Below, in pieces: positions 19,650 to 28,041 of a stretch of 60,505 nt of DNA. Made by a program: the position numbers and the translations under genes. How positions within the stretch are numbered: position 1 is the first letter of the stretch; every line of letters starts with the position of its first letter. The DNA lies in NCBI GenBank assembly GCA_964518575.1, contig CAZFGW010000011.1, positions 1-60,505 on the forward strand, read 5' to 3'. A model generated the notes under the pieces. It saw nothing but the letters and a program-made list of their open reading frames with translations, had not been told where the DNA came from and did no database searches. This DNA is from MGBC163016 sp964518575. GTDB lineage: Bacteria > Actinomycetota > Coriobacteriia > Coriobacteriales > Eggerthellaceae.

Positions 19650-20285
19650 ATGAATTATTTTGGCAGCTACGAGCGGTTTGAAACGCTTTCGAAGAAGGAT
19701 GCCGCCCTTCTTATTGGGGCTGACAATCCTGTTGGAGAGATCTATCAAATCGAAACCACGCTCGAGTCAGGCGAACATCGCGCCCTTTTGGTCAATCGGT
19801 TCGACCAGTGTATCGGTTATCTCAACCCGGACATTTCGCGAAAAATCTGCCAGATGACGGCGAATTACATGCACTGCGAGGCGATTTTACTTTTTGTTGC
19901 ATTCACTGATCACCCCGATGAGGGGCATTATTGGGGCGAGGTGGCTCTCATATGCTATCCGTTGTCGGAGCAGCGTATTTTCAATCGCTACGTTCAGGGC
20001 ATTTCGAAGCTCGTTGGCGAAGGTCTGCGTCCGCAGGTCGACTTGGGTGCGGAGGGTGTCCAGAAGATCGTCGATTCAGAAGGTGAGTGGCTTCCGACCG
20101 AGCGCGTTCCGCTTCCTGAAAGTGAGAAGGGAACCGCGTATATCAAAAAGCGCCGGAAGACCACTGAAAAGCTGATCGAGCAAGGGCGCGCAGGCAATAA
20201 GGGATGCTATGCGATCAGCTGGATTTTCCTCCTTGCGTTGATCGCTGGAGGAGCGTTCGCCCTCAAATCCTGCGGCGTGTTCTAG
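19650..20285 (+). CDS. Tail-anchored protein of unknown function
   Basis: 211 residues; ATG with GGTAAAGGGGACG upstream. The body is soluble and mixed alpha/beta in appearance (residues 1-150). A basic stretch (KKRRKTTEK) follows, then one C-terminal transmembrane segment (about 190-207) and only a few residues after it, so the bulk should face the cytoplasm. A Cys lies close to the membrane on each side. I recognise no family. It is divergent from dinG and convergent with ddl, with no obvious terminator between it and ddl. Confidence 0.65.
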   Translation: MNYFGSYERFETLSKKDAALLIGADNPVGEIYQIETTLESGEHRALLVNRFDQCIGYLNPDISRKICQMTANYMHCEAILLFVAFTDHPDEGHYWGEVALICYPLSEQRIFNRYVQGISKLVGEGLRPQVDLGAEGVQKIVDSEGEWLPTERVPLPESEKGTAYIKKRRKTTEKLIEQGRAGNKGCYAISWIFLLALIAGGAFALKSCGVF

Positions 20286-20325
20286 GGTTGCTCGGTTATA
20301 TGGCGGAGCCAAAGAACTTGTAGTT

Positions 20326-21282
20326 TTACTTTTCTGAGCGGCTCAAAGCATCATCGATAAGCATGGTGCAGAGTTCCGAAAACGCTATTCCCGCCGCTTG
20401 AGCGGCATCGGGGAGCAAGGACGTAGCCGTCATCCCGGGAATGGTGTTTGTCTCCAAGACCCAAGGAACACCTTCTTCGTCCAGAATGAAATCAGTTCGG
20501 GAAACGCCGGTGCATTCCAGTGCATTGTGAGCCCTGATAGCTATTTCTTGGATCTCTGCTGTGGTTGCGTCAGAAAGACGCGCGGGGCAGATATGCTCTG
20601 AACCCCCCGGAAGATATTTCGCGTCGAAATCATACGAAGCGTTCACGGGAATGATCTCAATGATGGGAAGCGCTTTCGCATTCGCCCCGTCACCGAGAAC
20701 CACGACCGTCAATTCGATCCCCTCGATGAAGCGCTCAACGAGAGCAGTGTCGTCGATCTTGAAAACTTCTTCGATTGCCTTTTTTGTCTCAGAAATTCCC
20801 TCGGTGATATAGACGCCGATGGAACTTCCTTCGGTTGCCGCCTTCACAACACGCTTATTCTCCATTTGAGCGTCATATTTCGCGTCTAAGGGGTAGTTTT
20901 CCTTTTTTATGACTAGATACTCAGGTGTTGGTATTTTCGCGTCTCTGAAGAAGAATTTTGCCTTCGTTTTGTCGATGCTGAGCGCACTCGAAAGGATTCC
21001 TGAGCCAATATAGGGAATTCCAGCCGTTTCGAGAAATCCTTGAATGGATCCATCTTCCCCACCCTTACCATGCAGACAGATGAAAGCCACGTCGAATTTT
21101 TCATCCAAAAGACGTTTGAGATCTTTGATATCAGCAGGGTCGATTTGAGTGACCGTGTAGCCAGCTTCGGTCAGCGCTTCTTTAGCACCCTCCGCCGACT
21201 TGAGCGAGATTTCGCGCTCACCGCTTTTCCCGCCCGCGATCAACACTACGGAAAGACCAGTCGCTTCATGATTATCGAACAT
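20326..21282 (-). CDS. ddl: D-alanine--D-alanine ligase
   Basis: 318 residues; ATG with AGGAA upstream. It joins two D-alanines using ATP to make the dipeptide end of the peptidoglycan precursor, in the cytoplasm. An N-terminal Rossmann-like segment (GGKSGEREISLKSA) carries the serine-glutamate motif. A central ATP-grasp domain has KAATEGSSIGVY and ERFIEGIELTV. The C-terminal metal-binding motif is LETNTIPGMT, with the expected Asp/Glu/Asn ligands. Length is normal for the family. It stands alone here, divergent from rlmN and away from the mur cluster. Confidence 0.95.
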   Translation of the reverse strand: MFDNHEATGLSVVLIAGGKSGEREISLKSAEGAKEALTEAGYTVTQIDPADIKDLKRLLDEKFDVAFICLHGKGGEDGSIQGFLETAGIPYIGSGILSSALSIDKTKAKFFFRDAKIPTPEYLVIKKENYPLDAKYDAQMENKRVVKAATEGSSIGVYITEGISETKKAIEEVFKIDDTALVERFIEGIELTVVVLGDGANAKALPIIEIIPVNASYDFDAKYLPGGSEHICPARLSDATTAEIQEIAIRAHNALECTGVSRTDFILDEEGVPWVLETNTIPGMTATSLLPDAAQAAGIAFSELCTMLIDDALSRSEK

Positions 21283-21403
21283 ACGTTCCTGCTTTCCTGT
21301 TTTAACTTCTTTTTGTACGTACAGAAGAATAAAGCCTGTATCTAGGGATCTACACTGCTGGTGTCTGAACTGTATCCCCGTTATCCCTTATAGGCGGTTT
21401 AAG

Positions 21404-21409
21404 TATAAT
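21404..21409 (+). promoter_or_regulatory. -10 box of rlmN placing the transcript start at the ATG
   Basis: TATAAT ends seven bases before the ATG at 21416, so transcription would begin at or next to the start codon. A weak -35 (TTATCC, 21381-21386) is spaced 17 bases. No Shine-Dalgarno sequence is present between the box and the ATG. The arrangement fits a leaderless mRNA, common in Actinobacteria. Confidence 0.55.
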
Positions 21410-21415
21410 GCGATT

Positions 21416-22450
21416 ATGGATGATATAAAAACATATTCGCTTGACGATCTTAAAACTATCCTTAATAACCTCTCGCAACCATCCTTCCGGGCAAAGCAGC
21501 TGTACTCATGGCTCCATGACAAAAACTGCTCTTCCTATGACGAGATGACTAATCTGCCTCTGTCATTACGGCAACAACTTCAAGAGCTCTACCCTTTACA
21601 TTCTTCTTGTCTTGCTGACCTTCAAGAAGATAGCGACGGAACCCAGAAACTTCTTTTGAAATTGTCTGATGGCGAACTGGTTGAGACGGTTGGAATTCTT
21701 TCTGGATCCGATTCTTCTTCGAGTCGATTGACGGCATGCGTATCCTCGCAAGTGGGGTGCTCCCTTGGATGTCTGTTCTGTGCAACAGGAAAAGAAGGAT
21801 TTAAACGTAATTTGACTGCTTCTGAAATGATCGACCAAATACAAGCAGTACAAGATTATACTGGTCAGAGAGTTAGTAATGTTGTCTTTATGGGACAGGG
21901 TGAACCTTTTCTCAATTACGACAATCTTATTGATGCCCTCCATCGCATCAACCATGATGAGTGTTTTCTGATCGGAGCTCGTAAAATCACGGTTTCAACA
22001 TCAGGGATTATCGCTGGTATACAGAAATTCATCACAGAGCCAGAACAATTCAGGCTTGCAGTGTCACTCCATAGCGCTCGACAAGATACGAGAAACATCC
22101 TTATGCCGCGGCTTGTTCAACAACCACTTACTGAACTGAAGAAGGTTTTAGTTGATTACACTGAACAGCGTGGAAGACGCACCACCCTTGAATATCTCCT
22201 CATTCAAGGCATTAATGATGTACCAGAAGAACTCGATGCTCTTATTGAATTTTGTAAGGGTATCAATTGCCATGTGAATTTGCTTTCCTTAAACCCCGTT
22301 TCTCAGAGTAACCTTCTTCCTTCAGAGAATCATGTAGTCAATATATGGGAAGAGCGCCTTCTTCAAACAGGTATTCCTGTGAGTCGAAGACGCTCTAAGG
22401 GCTCTGATATAGCAGGTGCTTGCGGACAGCTAAAGAATAGTTATCAGTAA
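21416..22450 (+). CDS. rlmN: 23S rRNA / tRNA adenine-C2 methyltransferase RlmN
   Basis: 344 residues. This radical-SAM enzyme methylates C2 of A2503 in 23S rRNA and A37 in some tRNAs. The cluster motif is CSLGCLFC inside QVGCSLGCLFCATG. The second catalytic cysteine is near the C-terminus in AGACGQL. The sequence FMGQGEPFLNYD and the SLHSARQDTRN stretch match the family. The gene appears leaderless. Its TAA directly abuts the stop codon of the convergent parB, with no spacer for a terminator. Codon use is AT-rich, like the rest of the origin core and unlike ddl-dinG. Confidence 0.95.
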   Translation: MDDIKTYSLDDLKTILNNLSQPSFRAKQLYSWLHDKNCSSYDEMTNLPLSLRQQLQELYPLHSSCLADLQEDSDGTQKLLLKLSDGELVETVGILSGSDSSSSRLTACVSSQVGCSLGCLFCATGKEGFKRNLTASEMIDQIQAVQDYTGQRVSNVVFMGQGEPFLNYDNLIDALHRINHDECFLIGARKITVSTSGIIAGIQKFITEPEQFRLAVSLHSARQDTRNILMPRLVQQPLTELKKVLVDYTEQRGRRTTLEYLLIQGINDVPEELDALIEFCKGINCHVNLLSLNPVSQSNLLPSENHVVNIWEERLLQTGIPVSRRRSKGSDIAGACGQLKNSYQ

Positions 22451-23599
22451 TTATTCTTCTTCCCCGACGATCTCTTCAAAAAGACGCTCAAGGTCGCGTT
22501 CGTCTTTGAATTCGATCTCTATCTTATTCTTTCCTTTTGAAGATTTAACCTTCACATTTGTTTTGAGAACATCTTTAAGGGCTTTCGCAACTGACTTATA
22601 GAGTGCAGGCTGTGCTTCCCTTTTAGCTGTTTTGTCCCCTGGCTTATTAGAAAGAAGTCGTGCAAGAGATTCTGTTTCACGAACACTGAGTTTTTTCTCA
22701 ATGATCTTACTCGTGAGAGATTCGCGCGCATCCTTTGTCGGAACTGAAAGAATAGCCCGCGCGTGTCCCGCTGTAATTTTATTCTCGAAAAGAAGTTGTT
22801 GTGCCTCTTCAGGAAGTTCAAGAAGGCGAAGAGCATTTGCGATCGTAGATCTACCTTTTGACACAGCTTGGGCAATATCGACCTGCGTCATCTTACGGCG
22901 TTCCATTAAACGACGATAACCATATGCTTCTTCAATTGGATTCAAGTCAGAACGCTGGATATTCTCAATTAAAGCGAGCTCAAGCGCTTTATCATCATCA
23001 ACATTTTTCACCTGAATCGGAACTTTAGAAATACCGGCTATCTTAGAAGCTTGCCAACGTCGCTCACCTGCGATGATTTGATATTTTCTATCTTCAACTT
23101 CACGGACCAGAATAGGTTGGATTAATCCATCTTTTTTAATTGACTTAGCAAGTTCGTCGAGCTCGTCTTGTTGGAAGTTAGTACGAGGCTGATCTGGATT
23201 TGGTGAAATTAAATCTATATCGACTTCGTTGATACCCTCTTCCACTGGTTGCTTTTCTTTTTGTACAGGCGTTTCTTTTTGAGGAGAAGCAGGAGTAGGT
23301 ACCGTTTGTGTTGTAATTGTTTCACGTGAAACATTTTCTTCTTCTGGTACTTGAACTGGTGAAATTTTCCCTGTTTGTTGGGTCGTAGCCTGAACGCGTG
23401 AAGGGGCTGTTTTTACTACAGGAGCAAAATTGCCTGTTTTACCACTTAGTTGTGCGTCCTGATCTGAATAATCGAAATCCTCGTTTTCGTTATAAATAAT
23501 CTTCTCACGTTCTTTTGTGCGAGGAGCTGTAACATCATTTCCACTATTAAGGAGAGAACTTAGCCCTCTACCTAAACCGCCTCTTGTATTCTTAGCCAC
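22451..23599 (-). CDS. parB: Chromosome-partitioning protein ParB
   Basis: 382 residues; GTG start overlapping the end of parA, with GAGGAAG upstream inside parA. It binds parS sites and, as a CTP-dependent clamp, spreads to organise the origin. The first ~125 residues are polar and linker-like. The N-terminal ParB/Sulfiredoxin-like domain carries the box II motif GERRWQAS. A helix-turn-helix follows (QVDIAQAVSKGRSTIANALRLL), then a C-terminal dimerisation region. A perfect parS lies inside its own coding sequence (23318-23333). It forms an operon with parA. Confidence 0.95.
   Translation of the reverse strand: MAKNTRGGLGRGLSSLLNSGNDVTAPRTKEREKIIYNENEDFDYSDQDAQLSGKTGNFAPVVKTAPSRVQATTQQTGKISPVQVPEEENVSRETITTQTVPTPASPQKETPVQKEKQPVEEGINEVDIDLISPNPDQPRTNFQQDELDELAKSIKKDGLIQPILVREVEDRKYQIIAGERRWQASKIAGISKVPIQVKNVDDDKALELALIENIQRSDLNPIEEAYGYRRLMERRKMTQVDIAQAVSKGRSTIANALRLLELPEEAQQLLFENKITAGHARAILSVPTKDARESLTSKIIEKKLSVRETESLARLLSNKPGDKTAKREAQPALYKSVAKALKDVLKTNVKVKSSKGKNKIEIEFKDERDLERLFEEIVGEEE
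23318..23333. promoter_or_regulatory. parS: parS site inside parB
   Basis: The perfect 16-bp palindrome TGTTTCACGTGAAACA lies within the linker-coding part of parB. Confidence 0.92.
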
Positions 23600-24551
23600 G
23601 TTCTATCACTTCCTCTGCAAGAGATTTATATGCAATCGCGCCTTTACCAGTGGGATCGTACTCAGTTATAGGCATTCCGAAACTTGGGGCTTCAGAAAGC
23701 TTAACTGTACGAGGGATAAGGATATTAAAGACGAGTTTTCCAAAATATCCTTTAACTTCTTCGACAACTTGCTTAGAAAGCGTTGTTCTGTTGTCGTACA
23801 TCGTTAAAAGAACACCAAATATATCGAGAGTAGGATTAAGGCGTGATTTGACACGTTTCATCGATTCGAGAAGTTTTGTCACACCTTCAAGCGCATAGAA
23901 CTCACATTGGATAGGAATAAGGAGTTTATCAGCAGCTACAAGGGCATTTACTGTTAAAAGACCTAATGAAGGGGGACAATCGATAAGAATATAGTCATAT
24001 TTCCCACGAACAGACCCTACGGCGTCTTTTAATCTGTTTTCACGCGCCATTTCTGAAACAAGCTCAACTTCTGCACCTGCCAGGTTGATTGTTGCAGGAA
24101 CAATATCGAGATCAGGACAAATATCAGGAATAATTACTTCTTCAATAGGTACATCAGCCAGTAAAACATCATAAATACAGTGATTAACGAGTGTTTTCTC
24201 GATTCCGAGACCACTTGAAGAGTTTCCTTGGGGATCTAAGTCAACAAGGAGGACTTGCTTACCAAATTCCCCTAATGCAGCAGCAAGATTGATTGCTGTT
24301 GTCGATTTCCCAACACCACCCTTTTGGTTAATGATAGCTATGATTTTTGTTTGACCAATAACATGATTTACAGGCTTTTTATCTTTATAGCTTCTAATTT
24401 GCTTTACATCGAAGTTATCTTCGATAGGTGGAGTGATATCACGAATAACAACCTCTGCATTCTCGATATCAAATTCCTCTAAGGGAGCAGGGTGTTCGGA
24501 TGGAGCTTGTTTTTGTGCTGTGTTTTTACTTCGGTTGTTCAATATACTCAT
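23592..24551 (-). CDS. parA: Chromosome-partitioning ATPase ParA (Soj)
   Basis: 319 residues; ATG with GAGGATAGG upstream. It is a deviant-Walker ATPase that binds DNA as an ATP dimer and works with ParB-parS to separate origins. The P-loop is KGGVGKSTTAINLAAAL, the Walker A' region DLDPQGN, and the Walker B region YDYILIDCPPSLG. The ~80-residue N-terminal extension before the P-loop is longer than in minimal Soj proteins and is polar. It overlaps parB by eight bases and is divergent from rsmG across a 130-bp region containing a parS site. Confidence 0.95.
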   Translation of the reverse strand: MSILNNRSKNTAQKQAPSEHPAPLEEFDIENAEVVIRDITPPIEDNFDVKQIRSYKDKKPVNHVIGQTKIIAIINQKGGVGKSTTAINLAAALGEFGKQVLLVDLDPQGNSSSGLGIEKTLVNHCIYDVLLADVPIEEVIIPDICPDLDIVPATINLAGAEVELVSEMARENRLKDAVGSVRGKYDYILIDCPPSLGLLTVNALVAADKLLIPIQCEFYALEGVTKLLESMKRVKSRLNPTLDIFGVLLTMYDNRTTLSKQVVEEVKGYFGKLVFNILIPRTVKLSEAPSFGMPITEYDPTGKGAIAYKSLAEEVIERG

Positions 24552-24647
24552 TACCTATCCTCTCATAGTAATCACTGCGAGTATAACAAATCGGTCTATC
24601 AAGGTTTATACAGATAAAGTAAGATATTACTTAATTAATCAAATAAA

Positions 24648-24663
24648 TGTTTCACGTGAAACA
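24648..24663. promoter_or_regulatory. parS: parS site between parA and rsmG
   Basis: Perfect TGTTTCACGTGAAACA in the divergent intergenic region, 18 bases before the rsmG ATG. ParB bound here could also affect rsmG or parA transcription (inference). Confidence 0.95.
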
Positions 24664-24681
24664 TATTGAAATCAGAAGAAA

Positions 24682-25338
24682 ATGAATACAAAAGAATCCT
24701 TATTACATGAATATCTAATAAAAATCTTAGATATTAATAACGATATCAATCTTACACGAATAACCGAACCATCCCAAGCTGAACTCTTACATATTGAAGA
24801 TTCACTTGCGGTTCTTCCAGAATTAAAGGAAGCACCAAAAGGAAAATATTTAGATATTGGATCTGGAGGAGGATTTCCTGGTGTCCCTCTGGCAATTATG
24901 TCAGAACGAGATACTACTCTTATAGATTCAGTTCATAAGAAAATGAATGCTGTCGAAAAAATACTTATAGAGCTTTCTTTACATGACTCTATACAAGTTG
25001 TTGCAGAGAGGATTGAGCCTTATTCACAGGAACATCGAGAGGAATTCACTGTTATCACAGCTCGTGCTTTATCTTCACTCCCCTCTCTTCTTGAACTTTC
25101 TTCTCCTTTATTGCAAAGAGGAGGACATTTAATCTGTCTTAAAGCTCATGTTTCTGATGAGGAACTTTCACAGGCACAATCCCTGCAAGAAAAACTTGGG
25201 ATGAAACTACTAAAACGAAGAAATTACTATTTAAGCGACAATGAGACATATCGTGAAGTTCTTGTATTTCAAAAGTACAAAGATCCTGATATTAAACTTC
25301 CTCGAAAAACTGGGTTTGCCCAAAAGAAACCTTTATGA
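24682..25338 (+). CDS. rsmG: 16S rRNA (guanine527-N7)-methyltransferase RsmG
   Basis: 218 residues. It methylates N7 of G527 in 16S rRNA using SAM. The SAM-binding motif is LDIGSGGGFPGVPLAI (residues about 53-68), and the VITARALSSLPSLLEL region and KAHVSDEEL match the GidB family. The basic C-terminus PRKTGFAQKKPL is typical. The upstream ribosome-binding site is weak (AGAAGAAA). In most relatives rsmG lies on the same strand as jag and parA; here it is read the other way from both neighbours. A terminator follows at 25388. Confidence 0.94.
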   Translation: MNTKESLLHEYLIKILDINNDINLTRITEPSQAELLHIEDSLAVLPELKEAPKGKYLDIGSGGGFPGVPLAIMSERDTTLIDSVHKKMNAVEKILIELSLHDSIQVVAERIEPYSQEHREEFTVITARALSSLPSLLELSSPLLQRGGHLICLKAHVSDEELSQAQSLQEKLGMKLLKRRNYYLSDNETYREVLVFQKYKDPDIKLPRKTGFAQKKPL

Positions 25339-25387
25339 GGATAGGTTTTACCTTCTTTATCATTTCCTTTGTCTCTACTATCAAAAC

Positions 25388-25410
25388 ACAGCCCATATGG
25401 GCTGTTTTTT
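25388..25410 (+). terminator. Rho-independent terminator after rsmG
   Basis: The stem ACAGCCC-ATAT-GGGCTGT is followed by six T. It lies between convergent rsmG and jag. The minus-strand side has only a broken T tract, so it mainly serves rsmG. Confidence 0.8.
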
Positions 25411-25436
25411 GATTACTCAATGATATTTCATCTTAG

Positions 25437-25967
25437 TTAGTGAGGAACTACAATCACATGTCGCGCTGAACCTTCACCTTCAGAGATTGTCTCAACACGT
25501 GAATCATCTGCAAGAGTAATATGAATAATTCTTCTCTCATAAGGGGTCATCGGCTTCAGGCTAATATTCCTCTTTTGATTAACCGCTTTATTGGCAGAAT
25601 TTCTTGCAATAGCTTCTAGTTTTTGCCTTTGACGTGATTTGTATCCTTCAACATCAATAACAACAGGGTATCTATAACCAAGTTTCTTATACGTGATCGT
25701 TGATACAAGGAATTGGATTGCATCCAATGTTCTTCCATATCTTCCGATGAGGATTCCAAGGTCGCTTCCTGTGATGTCAAGAATCAACTCTTCGTCATCA
25801 CCTTCGTATTCGTCAATAGTAATATCACCAACGTCGAAATGACTTAGAATCTCACGAAGAACTTCAATAGCAGTATCAGCTATATCATCAAGATTTACTT
25901 CAACTTCCTCTACTTCTGAATCCGTCGTTTCAGAGATAGTTTCGTCTACTACAACTTCCTCAGCCAT
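25437..25967 (-). CDS. jag: RNA-binding protein Jag/KhpB (KH and R3H domains)
   Basis: 176 residues; ATG preceded by AGGAGGAG. The first ~30 residues are acidic and replace the usual Jag_N domain. A KH domain follows with ILIGRYGRTLDAIQFL (residues about 72-87), then an R3H domain with RNISLKPMTPYERRIIH. In Gram-positive bacteria KhpB binds RNA and influences cell division and elongation. Gene order rpmH-rnpA-yidD-yidC-jag is the standard one and the five genes are closely spaced. Confidence 0.92.
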   Translation of the reverse strand: MAEEVVVDETISETTDSEVEEVEVNLDDIADTAIEVLREILSHFDVGDITIDEYEGDDEELILDITGSDLGILIGRYGRTLDAIQFLVSTITYKKLGYRYPVVIDVEGYKSRQRQKLEAIARNSANKAVNQKRNISLKPMTPYERRIIHITLADDSRVETISEGEGSARHVIVVPH

Positions 25968-26011
25968 ATACTCCTCCTGAAAGAGAAATTATAAGAAGGG
26001 TTATCTATAAA

Positions 26012-26027
26012 TGTTTCACGTGAAACA
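26012..26027. promoter_or_regulatory. parS: parS site between yidC and jag
   Basis: Perfect TGTTTCACGTGAAACA in the 68-bp gap between two genes of one operon, just after the yidC stop. Confidence 0.95.
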
Positions 26028-26035
26028 TTTACTTA

Positions 26036-26818
26036 CTAATGCTTTTTCTTAGGACGCTTTTTCTTTTCTTTACGAACAACATCAACCTCAACAGGTTTCG
26101 AAAGAGTTTCTAACTCAGCTTCAGCCTCACGCTTCGCTTCTTGCCTCTTGCATCTTGTTAAAGTGAATTGGTTTTGTCCAATACCAATCAATGAAGAGAC
26201 ACCCCAGAAAAGAAGAACACCTGCAGGGGATCCCCAAGAAATCCAAAGCATGAAGATTGACATGATACCGGACATCAACAACATAGGAGTTCTTTGAGGA
26301 TTATCTTTATTCGATAGTTGTTGTTGGATCATAGGGAAGAAGGTAGCACCAGCAAAAACTATCATAAGAATCAAATAGGGAACAAATGTTCCCATACCCT
26401 CAACAAATGCGCCTTCTGGAGTAAGTGTTAGATTAGGAACGAGATTATAGAAGGAGAAACTTTGCACTTCCTCGCGATATCCCATTTCACGCAACACCTG
26501 GAAAAGGGCAATAAAAATAGGCATTTGTAGAAGCATGGGTAAACATCCCATAAGAGGATTGAATTTAGCTTCTGCATATATCTTTTGAGTTTCTTGTCCG
26601 AGGCGAACTTTATCATTAGCATATTTTTGTTGAATTTTCTGTAGTTGAGGCTGGATCCTCTGCATTTGGAAATTGGATTTAGCCTGCTTATGCATTAAAG
26701 GTGCAACAATAATTCTGAAGATAATGGTCACAATGATAATTGCGAGACCCCAGTCTCCACACATATCGTAAAAGAACTGAATAACCCCAAAGATCCAGTC
26801 TTTAAAGACTTCCCACAT
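26036..26818 (-). CDS. yidC: Membrane protein insertase YidC/Oxa1
   Basis: 260 residues; ATG with TAAGGAGGAG upstream. It inserts and folds membrane proteins alone or with SecYEG. It lacks the large periplasmic domain of proteobacterial YidC. The first membrane segment is near residues 15-35 (LAIIIVTIIFRIIVAPL), with the family's conserved positive residue (R31). Further segments lie near 95-115, 145-165, 180-200 and 205-220. No lipobox is present. The C-terminal tail is very basic (RKEKKKRPKKKH), which in relatives contacts the ribosome. Confidence 0.94.
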   Translation of the reverse strand: MWEVFKDWIFGVIQFFYDMCGDWGLAIIIVTIIFRIIVAPLMHKQAKSNFQMQRIQPQLQKIQQKYANDKVRLGQETQKIYAEAKFNPLMGCLPMLLQMPIFIALFQVLREMGYREEVQSFSFYNLVPNLTLTPEGAFVEGMGTFVPYLILMIVFAGATFFPMIQQQLSNKDNPQRTPMLLMSGIMSIFMLWISWGSPAGVLLFWGVSSLIGIGQNQFTLTRCKRQEAKREAEAELETLSKPVEVDVVRKEKKKRPKKKH

Positions 26819-26843
26819 TAACCTTACTCCTCCTTATATAACG

Positions 26844-27116
26844 TCAACCTTTTGAGTCTTTACGCGGATATTCCTCAGGAAGAGGATCATATCCATAAGG
26901 ACCGCCTGGTCGACATCTCAGAATTCTTTTAAAAGTTAAAATGAACCCTTTCATGAATCCAAATCTTTTAAAAGCTTCTAAACCATATTCGGAACATGTG
27001 GGAATAAATCTGCACGTTGATGGAAACAGTGGAGAGATAGCATTTCTATAAACCTTGATCATACCGATAGCAATAAAAGAAGGAATTTTCTTTATTACTT
27101 TGATTGCTTTCGGCAT
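26844..27116 (-). CDS. yidD: YidD, membrane protein insertion efficiency factor
   Basis: 90 residues. The motifs SPLFPSTCRFIPTCSEYGLEA and KRILRCRPGGPYGYDPLP, with the conserved cysteines, define the family. It is a small membrane-associated helper of YidC-dependent insertion. It overlaps the end of rnpA by 22 bases and lies 25 bases before yidC. Confidence 0.94.
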   Translation of the reverse strand: MPKAIKVIKKIPSFIAIGMIKVYRNAISPLFPSTCRFIPTCSEYGLEAFKRFGFMKGFILTFKRILRCRPGGPYGYDPLPEEYPRKDSKG

Positions 27117-27460
27117 GATAGTTTACTCTCACTTGCAAGTTTCCCTTGTAGAGTCATCTCACATGCATTAAGAACTTTACTATAAGAAGCACTTAAAAGA
27201 GACGACTTTGCAATAAATAGGATTCGATAATCTTCTACAGAGGAAGATACCCTTCGATATATTTCCCTCATACGCCTTTTAGCAGCATTTCTCCATACTG
27301 CGTTTCCGAGTTTTTTTCCTGCAATAAAAGCAACACGGCCGCATGGGCCGTGATCGGAAGAAGAGAGCTTGACGAAAATAAAGGAAACATATTGATTTGA
27401 AATACGTTTTCCTATTTTGAAAAGCTCTGAAATCTCCTCATTGGATTTAATTATTTCCAA
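27095..27460 (-). CDS. rnpA: Ribonuclease P protein component
   Basis: 121 residues. It is the protein subunit that helps RNase P RNA bind pre-tRNA. The RNR motif is RNAAKRRMREIYRR. The start appears to be TTG at 27460, nine bases after the rpmH stop, with the rpmH stop codon forming part of a weak TAGG ribosome-binding site, which suggests translational coupling. A Met start fitting the N-terminal KIGKRI region is not available. Length and composition are normal. Confidence 0.93.
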   Translation of the reverse strand: MEIIKSNEEISELFKIGKRISNQYVSFIFVKLSSSDHGPCGRVAFIAGKKLGNAVWRNAAKRRMREIYRRVSSSVEDYRILFIAKSSLLSASYSKVLNACEMTLQGKLASESKLSCRKQSK

Positions 27461-27469
27461 TTGAGAGAC

Positions 27470-27604
27470 CTAAACACAAAGGCGTTTGCGTCCCTTATTC
27501 CTCCGACGGGAAAGTACTGCGCGCCCACCCTTCGTGGACATACGCGAACGAAAACCATGGCATTTAGCGCGCTTGCGTTTATTTGGTTGATATGTACGTT
27601 TCAT
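27470..27604 (-). CDS. rpmH: 50S ribosomal protein L34
   Basis: 44 residues, highly basic, beginning MKRTYQPNKRKRAK and containing GFRSRMSTKGGRAVLSRRR, as in all bacterial L34 proteins. It is the first gene of the rpmH-rnpA-yidD-yidC-jag operon. A strong promoter lies 40 bases upstream. Confidence 0.97.
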   Translation of the reverse strand: MKRTYQPNKRKRAKCHGFRSRMSTKGGRAVLSRRRNKGRKRLCV

Positions 27605-27644
27605 CTCAAAATTCCTTAAAACCGAGAATATAGTGCAACTTGCA

Positions 27645-27672
27645 AGTATATATCACATAACAAGTGTGTCAA
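27645..27672 (-). promoter_or_regulatory. Sigma70-type promoter of the rpmH operon
   Basis: On the minus strand, perfect TTGACA and TATACT are separated by 16 bases, with the rpmH ATG about 41 bases after the -10. Confidence 0.75.
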
Positions 27673-28041
27673 TAAAAAATTATTTAATGAGTTGGGAGTT
27701 ATCCCGATCGAAGCGGAACGAAATCTCCTTATCTATGAGAGTGATATATAGGTAGGAAGAATTAAAGAATAGTAATCATAATAAGGATTATGGAATAGTT
27801 AAAAACACTACAAACACGCCGATATAAACCTCTATTTCACTTTGCAAAACCAGTTTGTAAGATGTATGTTCTATCCCTCACCTTCGCCATAAACATGGAT
27901 CATTGTATAAGCAGTAAAAAATTACTAACTCATTGAGAACAGCTTATAAAGAAGGTTATACCAATAAAAACCTATGAAATTATTTATAGAACACTGAGAA
28001 AAATATGATGGATTAATCAGAATCGAGAAGAAAAAGAGTAC
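27673..28041. other. AT-rich intergenic region between dnaA and rpmH
   Basis: No coding frame and no match to the DnaA-box consensus was found on either strand. Several A/T runs are present. In many Actinobacteria oriC lies next to dnaA, so an origin role cannot be excluded, but the region on the other side of the ATPase gene has more box-like sites. Confidence 0.4.

Noticed and set aside
27673..28041. oriC between rpmH and dnaA
   Set aside because: AT-rich, but no sequence close to the DnaA-box consensus was found on either strand; the 30520-31195 region is better supported.
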